Part shown: one piece after another, positions 15,572 to 25,133 of the stretch
Layout of the letters: every line of letters starts with the position of its first letter
Numbering within the stretch: the first letter of the stretch is position 1
NCBI GenBank assembly: GCA_041908165.1
Contig: JAYRFV010000078.1
Location: 1-26,414, forward strand
Reading direction: 5' to 3'
Source of the DNA: JACQZU01 sp041908165
Lineage (GTDB): Bacteria; Acidobacteriota; Holophagae; Holophagales; Holophagaceae
Length of the DNA: 26,414 bases
The notes under the pieces: model-generated
Told to the model about the DNA's origin: nothing
Databases searched by the model: none
The model's input: only the letters and a program-made list of their open reading frames with translations
Made by a program: the position numbers and the translations under genes

Positions 15572-15601
15572 CCCTTTGCGCCTCTGCGCCTTTGCGTTGA
15601 A
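15572..15601 (-). repeat. Right 30-bp inverted repeat of the GxxExxY unit
   Basis: Exact reverse complement of 15143-15172. It starts 8 nt after the GxxExxY stop codon and ends 10 nt before the dut start codon, so dut expression must read from or through it. Confidence 0.92.
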
Positions 15602-15611
15602 TCATGAGTCC

Positions 15612-16076
15612 ATGTCCTTCTCCATCCCCATCCACCTCCTCCCCCACGCCGAGGGCCTCCCCCTGCCCGAGCCGGCGACGCCGCATGCCGCAGGCATGGA
15701 CCTGCGCGCGGCGATCCCCGAGGGGGAGGTCTGGACGCTGGCGCCAGGGCAGCGCCGGCTGCTGCCCACCGGCCTGGTGATGGCGATCCCGCCGGGCTTC
15801 GAGGGCCAGGTGCGGCCGAGGTCGGGGCTGGCGCTGCGCCACGGGGTGACGGTGCTGAACGCGCCCGGCACCATCGACGCGGACTACCGCGGCGAGGTGG
15901 CGGTGGTGCTGATCAACCACGGCGAGGCGCCGTTCGAGCTCCGCCGCGGCGACCGCATCGCCCAGTTGCTCATCGCCCGCTGCGAAGCCTGGACCTGGGT
16001 CCCGGCGGATTCGGCGGAGCACCTGGGGGAGACCGAACGCGGCGAGGGCGGCTACGGCAGCACCGGGCGGCAGTGA
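15612..16076 (+). CDS. dut: Deoxyuridine 5'-triphosphate nucleotidohydrolase
   Basis: 154 residues, the usual trimeric dUTPase length. It hydrolyses dUTP to dUMP and PPi, keeping uracil out of DNA and supplying dTMP synthesis. All five motifs are present: AGMDLRA (28-33), RPRSGLAL (68-75), GTIDADYRGE (86-95) with the catalytic Asp, RRGDRIAQL (111-119) and the C-terminal Arg/Gly lid RGEGGYGSTG (143-152). ATG 15612 gives the standard N-terminus; the upstream in-frame sequence is the inverted repeat. No clear Shine-Dalgarno is seen, and its native promoter may have been displaced by the GxxExxY unit. Confidence 0.96.
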   Translation: MSFSIPIHLLPHAEGLPLPEPATPHAAGMDLRAAIPEGEVWTLAPGQRRLLPTGLVMAIPPGFEGQVRPRSGLALRHGVTVLNAPGTIDADYRGEVAVVLINHGEAPFELRRGDRIAQLLIARCEAWTWVPADSAEHLGETERGEGGYGSTGRQ

Positions 16077-16088
16077 TCGCCCGGCCGC

Positions 16089-16898
16089 TCAGTGCGGGCG
16101 GAAGGTGATCCGCACCTGCTGGGGGGCCGGCAGGCCGTGCGCCGCGAGGGGCTCGAAGCGCCACCGCAGCGCGGCGGCCCGGGCCTCCGGGAAGCGGCGT
16201 TCGGGGCCCGACAGCGGCTCGGCGCCGAGGGGAACCCCATCCGCGCCGACCGTCAGCCGCACGATCACCGGCTGCCTGCGGTCCTCCTCGTCGATCGGCG
16301 GCGTGTAGCGGGCGTCCACGCGGAGCAGGACCACCAGGCGGCCGTCCCCGGACGGCGGCAGCGCGACCGGCTCGGCCTTCAATCCGCCGCGGGTGGCATC
16401 GTGCCCACGGCCCTTGGCCCACCCTGTGCCGCCGGAGGCCACCGGGAGGCTGAGGTCCAGGGACGTGGGGGAGGATCCGGTCCGGAGGCCCGGCAGGCTG
16501 GCCTCGGCCGAGGGGTCAAGGGGTTCCGGCAGGCCCGGCAGCGGGGGCGGCGCGTGCTTCAAACGAGGATCGATGGTCCCGGTGCCCTGGACGTGGCCGA
16601 GCCCCGAGGCTGCGGGCCCGGGTGCCCGGGGTTCCGGGGCTGCGAGGCTGAGCGCCACGGTCCGGAGCGTTCCGGAAGCCTGGAAAAGGGAGGGGCCGGA
16701 CCGCTGCCCTGCACCCACCAGGATCAACCAGGCCACGCCCGCCCCCGTGACCAGGACGCCCAGCCGGGCCGCCCGGACCAGGATCGGCGAGGGCGGCTCC
16801 AGGTCCCGCCGGATCGGCGCCCAGCAGAGTCCGGGCGAGCCGTGGGCGGCCTCCCAGCGCTGGGCCACCTGCAGCCCTTCGAACGTTCCTCCTCCCAT
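16089..16898 (-). CDS. TonB-like protein (single membrane segment plus TonB C-terminal domain)
   Basis: 269 residues. A cytoplasmic N-terminal stretch (1-42), one membrane helix (about 43-65), a Pro/Ala/Gly-rich periplasmic spacer (66-180), and a C-terminal domain (about 185-269) ending FPEARAAALRWRFEPLAAHGLPAPQQVRITF, which follows the TonB_C pattern of AAL-x-x-x-RF-x-P-x-x-x-x-G-x-P-V. It may transmit membrane energy to outer-membrane receptors or be a TonB-fold structural protein; no ExbB/ExbD or receptor gene is adjacent. ATG 16898 has GGGAGGTG at good spacing and a GATACT box 19 nt upstream. It converges on dut with a 12-nt gap. Confidence 0.8.
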   Translation of the reverse strand: MGGGTFEGLQVAQRWEAAHGSPGLCWAPIRRDLEPPSPILVRAARLGVLVTGAGVAWLILVGAGQRSGPSLFQASGTLRTVALSLAAPEPRAPGPAASGLGHVQGTGTIDPRLKHAPPPLPGLPEPLDPSAEASLPGLRTGSSPTSLDLSLPVASGGTGWAKGRGHDATRGGLKAEPVALPPSGDGRLVVLLRVDARYTPPIDEEDRRQPVIVRLTVGADGVPLGAEPLSGPERRFPEARAAALRWRFEPLAAHGLPAPQQVRITFRPH

Positions 16899-16917
16899 CC
16901 GGCCCCACCTCCCAGGA

Positions 16918-16923
16918 AGTATC
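16918..16923 (-). promoter_or_regulatory. -10-like GATACT upstream of the TonB-like gene
   Basis: On the minus strand GATACT ends 19 nt before ATG 16898, followed by the Shine-Dalgarno GGGAGGTG. No -35 match was found. Confidence 0.35.
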
Positions 16924-16955
16924 CCATCCCGGGGCCGGAACCGCCCCCGCGGGCC

Positions 16956-17387
16956 CTAGGCGGCGGCCCTGCGCGCCGGCCGGACCGGCGGGGACATTCG
17001 CCGGGCTTCCTCCCTCCGCCGCTTGCGGAGCAGGTACAGGGCCAGGTCGCGATCCTGCCCGTTGACGTGGTCGAGCAGCCCCTGGCGGGCCCGGTCGACC
17101 GCAGCCAGCACCTCCTCGTAGCACCCGGCACGGGCGTGGTCGGCGGGCAGCTCCCGGGTCAGCAGGTCGGCCAGCGCCCGGTGCTCGGCCGAGTGGGCCT
17201 TCCGTCCCCGGTACTTCACGGCCCGCATGACGGCCTCCTCCTCGTCGCAGTGCGCCCGCAGCCGATCCGCCAGTTCCCCCACCACCGGCAGGAAAGGATC
17301 CGGGTTGTACCTGAGCTTCTCCAACAGCCCCAGCAGGCGGTCGTGGCCGGTGTCTATCTGGTGGTGACTGGCTGCCCGCTGTCCCAT
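16956..17387 (-). CDS. Hemerythrin-like oxygen-binding protein
   Basis: 143 residues, a single four-helix hemerythrin domain followed by an Arg/Ala-rich tail. The expected di-iron ligands are all visible: H15 (TGHDRLL), H46 and E50 (HCDEE), H65 and H69 (HSAEH), H107 and D112 (HVNGQD). Such proteins bind O2 or NO at a non-haem di-iron centre in the cytoplasm and serve as oxygen carriers or sensors. ATG 17387 has GGGAGG four nt upstream. It lies on the same strand as skp but is separated by a hairpin terminator candidate, so it probably has its own transcript. The basic C-terminal tail (RKRRREEARR and following) is beyond the domain. Confidence 0.88.
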   Translation of the reverse strand: MGQRAASHHQIDTGHDRLLGLLEKLRYNPDPFLPVVGELADRLRAHCDEEEAVMRAVKYRGRKAHSAEHRALADLLTRELPADHARAGCYEEVLAAVDRARQGLLDHVNGQDRDLALYLLRKRRREEARRMSPPVRPARRAAA

Positions 17388-17484
17388 GCATCCTCCCGAC
17401 CCGGTCCCGGAGACCCAAGGACAGGATCGGGACGGGGAGGCGGGAACGACATCCGGTGGATTGCTTAGATGCCCTGAAACAGGA

Positions 17485-17504
17485 CCGCGCCCCGAAGGGC
17501 GCGG
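17485..17504 (-). terminator. Hairpin terminator candidate after skp
   Basis: Read on the minus strand: CCGCGCCC, TTCG tetraloop, GGGCGCGG (8 bp, all GC), then TCCTGTTTC, a weak T-rich stretch. It lies 20 nt after the skp stop. A very stable UUCG hairpin, but the T-run is poor. Confidence 0.5.
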
Positions 17505-17524
17505 CCGGCCGGTCAGAACCGGGC

Positions 17525-18094
17525 TTACTTCTTCGGCGCGGGGGCCTTGGGAGCGGCGGGCTTGGGGGCCGGGGCGGCGGCGGGGGCGCCGCCCCGGGCC
17601 TCGAAGCGCTTGGAGACCTCGGAGGTGAAGGAGGTCAGCCAGGCGTCCTCGGCCCAGGCCAGCAGGCCGGGCTGGTAGGCGAAGACCACCTGCAGCTTCA
17701 TCTCCTTGGCGACCTCGCGGACCACCGGCTCGATCTCGTCCATGAAGGTCTTCATCACCTTCTGCTTGGACTTCTCGAACTCCTGCTGGCTGTCCTCCTG
17801 GAGCCGCTTCAGGCCCAGTTCGCCGTCCTGCAGCTCGCGCTGCAGCTTGGCGCGGCCTTCGTCCGAAAGCCCAGGGGACTTGAGCTGCTGGTCGACCTTC
17901 TTGAGCTCCTCGACGCGGGCCGTGATGCGCTCCTGGAGGGATTTCCCCAGGCTCTCCAGCTCGGCGAACATCTTCTTCCCGCGGGCGGTGTTGCCGGCCA
18001 CGGAGTCGGCGGAGAAGATGGCGAACCTGGGGGCGTCCTGGGCGAGGGCGGGCAGGGCCAGCACGAGGGCGAGGGCAGCGAGGGTGCGACGCAT
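17525..18094 (-). CDS. skp: OmpH/Skp family periplasmic chaperone
   Basis: 189 residues. The signal peptide (1-19, cleavage after LALPALAQ) is followed by a strongly charged alpha-helical, coiled-coil-like body (about 35-130, rich in Glu, Lys, Gln), as in Skp tentacles, then a globular segment and an Ala/Pro/Lys tail (about 165-189). Skp trimers hold unfolded outer-membrane proteins in the periplasm for delivery to BamA. ATG 18094 is chosen for the signal peptide and GGAG upstream. The gene is immediately downstream of bamA on the same strand, the classic order, with copy C of the two-hairpin repeat between them. The assignment is by architecture and context rather than by a single motif. Confidence 0.82.
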   Translation of the reverse strand: MRRTLAALALVLALPALAQDAPRFAIFSADSVAGNTARGKKMFAELESLGKSLQERITARVEELKKVDQQLKSPGLSDEGRAKLQRELQDGELGLKRLQEDSQQEFEKSKQKVMKTFMDEIEPVVREVAKEMKLQVVFAYQPGLLAWAEDAWLTSFTSEVSKRFEARGGAPAAAPAPKPAAPKAPAPKK

Positions 18095-18170
18095 GGGGTC
18101 TCCAATCCAATGGGCCAGTGTATCCCAGGCCACGTGTTTTGTCTTGCGCAAGGGCTGCGGCGGCCCCTAG

Positions 18171-18245
18171 GAGAAAGCCCTGAGCAAGCTGAGCTTGCGA
18201 AGGGCGCGGGGGTGCGGGGGTGTGCGCGAAGCGCGTGACCCCCGC
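18171..18245 (-). repeat. Two-hairpin intergenic repeat, copy C
   Basis: In the direction of bamA, hairpin 1 pairs GCGGGGGT (18245-18238) with ACCCCCGC (18221-18214) around inner GCGC arms with a 3-nt loop. Hairpin 2 pairs GCCCT with AGGGC (18201-18205 and 18177-18181) and, across a 2/2 internal loop, GCAAGC with GCTTGC (18193-18198 and 18184-18189). CTTTCTC closes it. The element begins at the last base of the bamA stop codon. Confidence 0.85.
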
Positions 18246-20800
18246 TAAAAGGTGGTCCCGATGGAGAACTGGAAGTCGTTGCGGCCCTCGGTGTCGAAGG
18301 GGTAGGGGTTCAGCTTGCGCGACCAGATCAGGCGCAGGGGCGCCGGGCTGATCGGCAGGAAGAACCGGAACTCGACGCCCATGGAGCGCACCAGGTAGGG
18401 GTTCTTGTAGGTCAGGGTGGTGCCGTTCAGGGTGTAGGTGACCACCTCCCTGCTGAAGGTCTTCACCCCGGGCGCCCAGGCATTGCCGGCGTCGTAGAAC
18501 ACCACGGTCCGGAACTGGTCGGCGATCTTGAACTGGTACTCGAAGTTGGCCACGAACTGCTTGTTGCCGCCCACCACCACGGGCTGCCCGAAGTTGTCGA
18601 ACAGCACCGAGCCCACCTGGCCGTAGCGGTAGCCGCGGATGGTGTTCTCGCCGCCGGGCCGGAACAGGTCCCAGAGCGGCAGGTCCTCCTTGCTCAGGTT
18701 CTGCATGTAGCCGAAGTTGGCGTTCATCCCGAAGATGTGGCGCTCGCCGATGCTGGTGAACTTGGCGAAGTCCCAGATGGTGCGCATGTGCGGGCGGTCG
18801 GTGCCGAACTGCCAGCCCCCGTACTCGAGGCTGAACGCGAGCTTGGTGCCGAAGGTGGGCTTGAAGGGGTGGTTCACCGTGCTGTAGGTGATCCCGGCGC
18901 TCACCGTGGAGGTGAGCTGGGTGCTGTTGTCGCGGAAGTAGTAGTTCCGGCCGCCCTCGATGCGGATCAGGCGGAAGGTGTAGCCGGCGTTGAGGGTGGT
19001 GAAGAAGGCCGCCACGCTCTGCGGGAAGAAGGTCGACAGGCGGGTGCCCACGCCCAGGCCCAGGCTGCGGGTGAACTGGCTGTAGGCGTTCGCCGCGCCC
19101 ACCCGGGAGGCGTCGTAGTCGGTGGTGCCGTTGGAGACGTTGGCCGAGAACGAGTAGGGCAGGTCGAACACGTAGGGTTCCATGAAGCCGACCGAGACCG
19201 ACTTCTGGAACTTGCCGCCGTTGTAGCTGAAGGAGAGCGTCTCGCCGCCGCCGCCGAAGTTCTTGGTGGAGAAGCTGACCCCGAGGGAGAAGCCGAACAC
19301 CGAGCCGTAGCCGCCCTGGAACAGCAGCTCGTTGACCCCGGCCTCCTCGCCCTTGATGACGATGTCCACCTGCGGCTTGTTCGCCACCGGCTCGACCTTG
19401 GGCTCCTGGTTCTTGACGTCGAAGAAGCCCAGCTGGCCCAGGCCGGTGAAGCTGTCCTTGAAGCGCTCCAGGCTGAAGGGGTCGCCCTCCTTGATCAGCA
19501 TGGAGCGGCGGAGCACCTTGTCCTTGGTGAGGGTGTTGCCCTCGAAGTCGATGCGGCGGATCGTGTGCGGCTCGCCCTCGTCCACCTTCACGGTGACGTC
19601 CACCTTCATCACGCCGTTGGATTCCCGGGTGTCCAGCTTCTTCTCCGCCCGGAACGCCACGTAGCTGGCGTTGTTGTAGGCCTCGCGGACCTTCTCGAGG
19701 CCCTTGTTGAGCCCGTCCAGGTCGAAGACCCGGTTCTCCTTCTCCGGCGGGTCGTCCACCGAGCCCCGCAGGTCGAGGAACTTCGCCATGAAGGAGCGGT
19801 TGTCGCGACGGGCCTCGGCGATCTTGGTGCGGTAGAACTTCTCGCCGGCCGCCCCCTTGAACACCTTGTCGTTGCCCGTGAGCTTGAAGGTCCCCTCGTA
19901 GAATTTGTCGCCCTCGAGGATCGGGACCTCCAGGGTGGCCCGCAGGTCGTGCTTGGGGCTCTTGCCCTCCTTGATGCGCTTCTCGTTCTTCTTCTTCTGC
20001 CGCTCGGTGGTGAAGTCCTCCACCTGGATGGTGGGCTGGCCCACGAACACGTCCTTGTAGCCTTCGCGCCAGTAGGCCTTCTTCAGGCTCTGCAGGTCCT
20101 CCTCGATGTTCTTGTCCACCAGCAGGTCGTGGGAGGTGAGCCAGCTGAACATCCAGTGCTGGCGGGTCTTCTCCATCACGCCGCGGAGGTGCTTGCTGGT
20201 GAAGGTCTTGTTGCCGCGGAAGGCGACCTTGTAGATGCGGACCTTGCCGCCCTCCTTGATGTCGAACACCAGGCGCGCCAGGCCGCCGCCCATCTCCTCC
20301 AGGGAGACGTCCACCACCGGGTTGCGGAAGCCCTTCTCGGCCGCCTGCTCGACGATCAGGCCCTTGATCTTGCGCGCGGCCTCCGGATCGTAGACCGCGT
20401 CGATCTTGACCTCGAGCTTCTTCTCCTTGACCTTGTCCTTCAGGTTGGTGACCCCGACCTCGGTGCCGCCCCGGTAGTCGACCTCCTTGATGATGGGCCG
20501 CTCCTTCACCCGGATGACGAGCTTCTTGCCCTCCTTGGTGTCCTCCACCTCGAACTTGATGTCGTCGAAGGAGCCGGTCGCCCAGAGCCGCTCGATGATC
20601 GCGGTGAAGTCGATGGCCCGGAGGTCGTCGCCGACCTTGATCCCGGACTTGAAGAGGATGGTCTCCATGGTCAGCTTCTGCGAGCCGACCACGTCGATGC
20701 GGACGATGGGCTCCGCGTCCTGGGCCTGCAGCCCTCCCGCCAGGGCCAGGGCCAGCAGGCCCAGGGCGGGGGTCCGCCATCGGTTCGGTCGTGCGCTCAT
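18245..20800 (-). CDS. bamA: Outer membrane protein assembly factor BamA
   Basis: 851 residues. BamA folds and inserts outer-membrane beta-barrel proteins. A signal peptide (about 1-26) precedes five POTRA domains (about 32-102, 103-184, 185-300, 303-410 and 412-486) and a C-terminal 16-strand barrel (about 495-851) ending in Phe (IGTTF), the usual outer-membrane signal. IRGYRYGQ (721-728) corresponds to the conserved VRGF/Y lid-lock motif in the barrel. POTRA 3 carries an unusual highly charged insertion (about 265-285, with RQKKKNEKRIKEGK). ATG 20800 is preferred over ATG 20806 because AAGGA sits five nt before it. Followed by skp; clpC lies upstream on the same strand, ended by its own hairpin. 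Confidence 0.95.
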   Translation of the reverse strand: MSARPNRWRTPALGLLALALAGGLQAQDAEPIVRIDVVGSQKLTMETILFKSGIKVGDDLRAIDFTAIIERLWATGSFDDIKFEVEDTKEGKKLVIRVKERPIIKEVDYRGGTEVGVTNLKDKVKEKKLEVKIDAVYDPEAARKIKGLIVEQAAEKGFRNPVVDVSLEEMGGGLARLVFDIKEGGKVRIYKVAFRGNKTFTSKHLRGVMEKTRQHWMFSWLTSHDLLVDKNIEEDLQSLKKAYWREGYKDVFVGQPTIQVEDFTTERQKKKNEKRIKEGKSPKHDLRATLEVPILEGDKFYEGTFKLTGNDKVFKGAAGEKFYRTKIAEARRDNRSFMAKFLDLRGSVDDPPEKENRVFDLDGLNKGLEKVREAYNNASYVAFRAEKKLDTRESNGVMKVDVTVKVDEGEPHTIRRIDFEGNTLTKDKVLRRSMLIKEGDPFSLERFKDSFTGLGQLGFFDVKNQEPKVEPVANKPQVDIVIKGEEAGVNELLFQGGYGSVFGFSLGVSFSTKNFGGGGETLSFSYNGGKFQKSVSVGFMEPYVFDLPYSFSANVSNGTTDYDASRVGAANAYSQFTRSLGLGVGTRLSTFFPQSVAAFFTTLNAGYTFRLIRIEGGRNYYFRDNSTQLTSTVSAGITYSTVNHPFKPTFGTKLAFSLEYGGWQFGTDRPHMRTIWDFAKFTSIGERHIFGMNANFGYMQNLSKEDLPLWDLFRPGGENTIRGYRYGQVGSVLFDNFGQPVVVGGNKQFVANFEYQFKIADQFRTVVFYDAGNAWAPGVKTFSREVVTYTLNGTTLTYKNPYLVRSMGVEFRFFLPISPAPLRLIWSRKLNPYPFDTEGRNDFQFSIGTTF

Positions 20801-20856
20801 GCCCATCCTTCGTCCATCCTCTTGAAATCCCGGCTGCCTGCGGCCGGTCCACCAGC

Positions 20857-20877
20857 GAAAGGCCCCGGAACGGGGCC
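20857..20877 (-). terminator. Hairpin terminator candidate after clpC
   Basis: On the minus strand GGCCCC, loop GTTCC, GGGGCC, then TTTC. It lies about 37 nt after the clpC stop and about 57 nt before the bamA start. A short but perfect GC stem with a brief T stretch. Confidence 0.5.
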
Positions 20878-20914
20878 GTGGTTCGCGTCGGGCGCCGGGG
20901 CGCCCAGGGCTGCG

Positions 20915-23383
<2,469 letters not shown>

Positions 23384-23519
23384 GCTTCCCCCGGAGGGAA
23401 TGGAGGACGGACCGCAGGACCGCCCCCGGACGGTGGGCGCCCGGACTACAAGGGTACCCGCTTCCCCGGGGCCGTGTCCCGGCACGGGAAAAGCCCGGGA
23501 CGACCCGCGCAAGCTCCGA

Positions 23520-23525
23520 TAAACT
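23520..23525 (+). promoter_or_regulatory. -10-like TAAACT upstream of purA
   Basis: TAAACT ends 18 nt before ATG 23544, with the Shine-Dalgarno GGAGGA in between. Transcription would start near 23532. It lies in the divergent clpC-purA intergenic region. Confidence 0.45.
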
Positions 23526-23543
23526 ATGGGTTTGGAGGACCCC

Positions 23544-24854
23544 ATGGGCATGGCTCCGAGCAACCTGGCCATCCTCGGCCTGCAGTGGGGCGACGAAGGC
23601 AAGGGCAAGGTGGTCGACCTGCTGGCGCCGCGCTTCCGCCAGGTGGTGCGCTTCCAGGGCGGCAACAACGCCGGCCACACGGTGGTGGTCGACGGCGTCA
23701 GCGTCGCCCTGCACCAGGTGCCCAGCGGCGCCCTGCACCCCGGCTGCTTCCTGGTGGTGGCCAGCGGTGTGGTCCTCAACCTGGAGGTGTTCAACCAGGA
23801 GCTGGCCCGGCTGGCCGAGCGCGGCTTCGACCTCACCGGCCGCATGCTGCTCAGCGAGAAGGCCCACCTGATCCTGCCCCATCACATCGCCCTCGACCGC
23901 TGGCGCGAGGGCGGCAGCGCCCGGATCGGCACCACCGGCCGGGGCATCGGCCCCTGCTACGAGATGAAGGCCGCGCGCATGGGCGTCCGGCTCGGCGACC
24001 TGCGCCACCCCGACCTGCTGGAGGCGCGCATCCGCACCGGCTACGAGGAGGTCCAGCTGCGCCTCGGCGGCGCCGAGACCCTGCCGCCCCTGGCGCAGGT
24101 CACCGAGCAGCTGCTGCGCACCGCCGAGCCGCTCATGGCCTTCATCGGCGACGCCCAGGGCCACCTCCAGGCCGCCTGGAAGCGCGGCGAGCCGATCCTC
24201 TTCGAAGGCGCCCAGGCCACCCTGCTCGACATCGACCACGGCACCTACCCCTACGTCACCAGCTCCAACTGCAGCCTGGGCGGGCTGTTCACCGGCACCG
24301 GCCTGCCCCCCAAGGCGCTCGGCAAGGTGCTGGGCATCGCCAAGGCCTACACCACCCGGGTCGGCGCCGGGCCCATGGTCAGCGAGCTGCACGACGCCAC
24401 CGGCGAGCGCCTGCGCGCCGTCGGCCGCGAGTTCGGCACCACCACCGGTCGCCCTCGCCGCTGCGGCTGGTTCGACGCCCCGATCACCGCCCACGCCTGC
24501 CGCACCAACGGCGTCGACGGCATGGCGATCATGAAGCTGGACGTCCTCGACGGCCTCGACGAAGTGGGCATCGTCACCGGCTACCGCGAAGGCGAAGGCC
24601 GGGTCAGCCCCAAGGTCCCCACCTGCGATGCCGAATGGCAGGGCCTGCAGGCCGAGGTGAAGCGCTTCCCCGGCTGGAAGGGCACCACCCGCGGCATCAC
24701 CGACCCCGCCCACCTGCCCGCCGAAGCCCGGTCCTTCCTCGACGCCCTCGCCGACGCCGCCGAATGCCCGATCGCCTACCTCAGCACCGGCCCGGACCGC
24801 CACGAAGGCTTCACCGCCCCCGGCAGCTTCCTCGAAGACCTGCTGAAGGCCTGA
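23544..24854 (+). CDS. purA: Adenylosuccinate synthetase
   Basis: 436 residues, the usual length. It joins IMP and aspartate with GTP hydrolysis, the first committed step to AMP. GLQWGDEGKGK is the GTP-binding loop, FQGGNNAGHT the IMP/Mg loop, GTTGRGIGPCYE and FEGAQATLLDIDHGTYPYVTSSNC the central conserved blocks, and GTTTGRPRRCGWFD a further diagnostic stretch. ATG 23544 is chosen because GGAGGA lies four nt upstream; ATG 23526 and ATG 23550 are in-frame alternatives. It is monocistronic by position, ending about 70 nt before tRNA-Lys, which has its own promoter. Confidence 0.97.
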   Translation: MGMAPSNLAILGLQWGDEGKGKVVDLLAPRFRQVVRFQGGNNAGHTVVVDGVSVALHQVPSGALHPGCFLVVASGVVLNLEVFNQELARLAERGFDLTGRMLLSEKAHLILPHHIALDRWREGGSARIGTTGRGIGPCYEMKAARMGVRLGDLRHPDLLEARIRTGYEEVQLRLGGAETLPPLAQVTEQLLRTAEPLMAFIGDAQGHLQAAWKRGEPILFEGAQATLLDIDHGTYPYVTSSNCSLGGLFTGTGLPPKALGKVLGIAKAYTTRVGAGPMVSELHDATGERLRAVGREFGTTTGRPRRCGWFDAPITAHACRTNGVDGMAIMKLDVLDGLDEVGIVTGYREGEGRVSPKVPTCDAEWQGLQAEVKRFPGWKGTTRGITDPAHLPAEARSFLDALADAAECPIAYLSTGPDRHEGFTAPGSFLEDLLKA

Positions 24855-24873
24855 TCCCGCTGCCTCCCAGCCC

Positions 24874-24902
24874 TTGACCCCGGCCCCCCCCGCCGTCACA
24901 CT
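24874..24902 (+). promoter_or_regulatory. Promoter of the tRNA-Lys/tRNA-Glu transcript
   Basis: TTGACC (24874-24879), 17-bp spacer, CACACT (24897-24902): the best-spaced -35/-10 pair in the window. Transcription would start near 24909, about 19 nt before tRNA-Lys. Confidence 0.55.
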
Positions 24903-24927
24903 TGATCCTTCCTGCCGCTCGCGGAAG

Positions 24928-25003
24928 GGGCCTATAGCTCAGTCGGTAGAGCAGCGGCCTTTTAAGCCGTTGGTCGCAGGTTCGAGTCCTGCTGGGCCCA
25001 CCA
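24928..25003 (+). tRNA. tRNA-Lys (anticodon UUU)
   Basis: Seventy-six nt with encoded CCA. Acceptor GGGCCTA (24928-24934) pairs with TGGGCCC (24993-24999, one G-U pair), discriminator A, CCA 25001-25003. The anticodon loop CTTTTAA carries TTT, reading Lys codons AAA/AAG. The T-arm has GGTTCGAGTCC. It is followed 24 nt later by tRNA-Glu. Confidence 0.96.
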
Positions 25004-25027
25004 CTTGCACCAACCACGTTCTGACAC

Positions 25028-25102
25028 GGGGCTATCGTCTAAGGGTCAGGACACCGCCCTTTCACGGCGGTAATCGGGGTTCGAATCCCCGTAGCCCTAC
25101 CA
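25028..25102 (+). tRNA. tRNA-Glu (anticodon UUC)
   Basis: Seventy-five nt with encoded CCA (25100-25102). Acceptor GGGGCTA (25028-25034) pairs with TAGCCCT (25092-25098), with a G-U pair at 1-72. The anticodon stem CCGCC/GGCGG encloses CTTTCAC with anticodon TTC. T-arm GGGGTTCGAATCCCC. Immediately followed by a terminator. Confidence 0.95.
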
Positions 25103-25104
25103 GC

Positions 25105-25133
25105 AAAAAAGGCCTGAGAAATCAGGCCTTTTT
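25105..25133 (+). terminator. Intrinsic terminator of the tRNA transcript
   Basis: AAAAAGGCCTGA (25106-25117), loop GAAA, TCAGGCCTTTTT (25122-25133): a 12-bp stem ending in a T-run, 2 nt after the tRNA-Glu CCA. Because the A-tract pairs with the T-tract, it may act in both directions. Confidence 0.92.

Larger units (their letters stand above)
15143..15601 (+). mobile_element. Candidate GxxExxY mobile unit with terminal inverted repeats
   Basis: A 459-bp unit made of one 126-codon gene and perfect 30-bp terminal inverted repeats, inserted between purU and dut. It encodes no transposase, so if mobile it would move in trans or by the nuclease itself. The base composition is lower in GC than its neighbours. 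Target-site duplication is not evident by eye. Naming it mobile is an inference from the perfect terminal repeats and the related repeat cluster 1 kb upstream. Confidence 0.5.

Noticed and set aside
14028..15601. CRISPR array
   Set aside because: The repeats are inverted pairs with unequal spacing and internal degeneracy, not regularly spaced direct repeats, and no cas gene is present.
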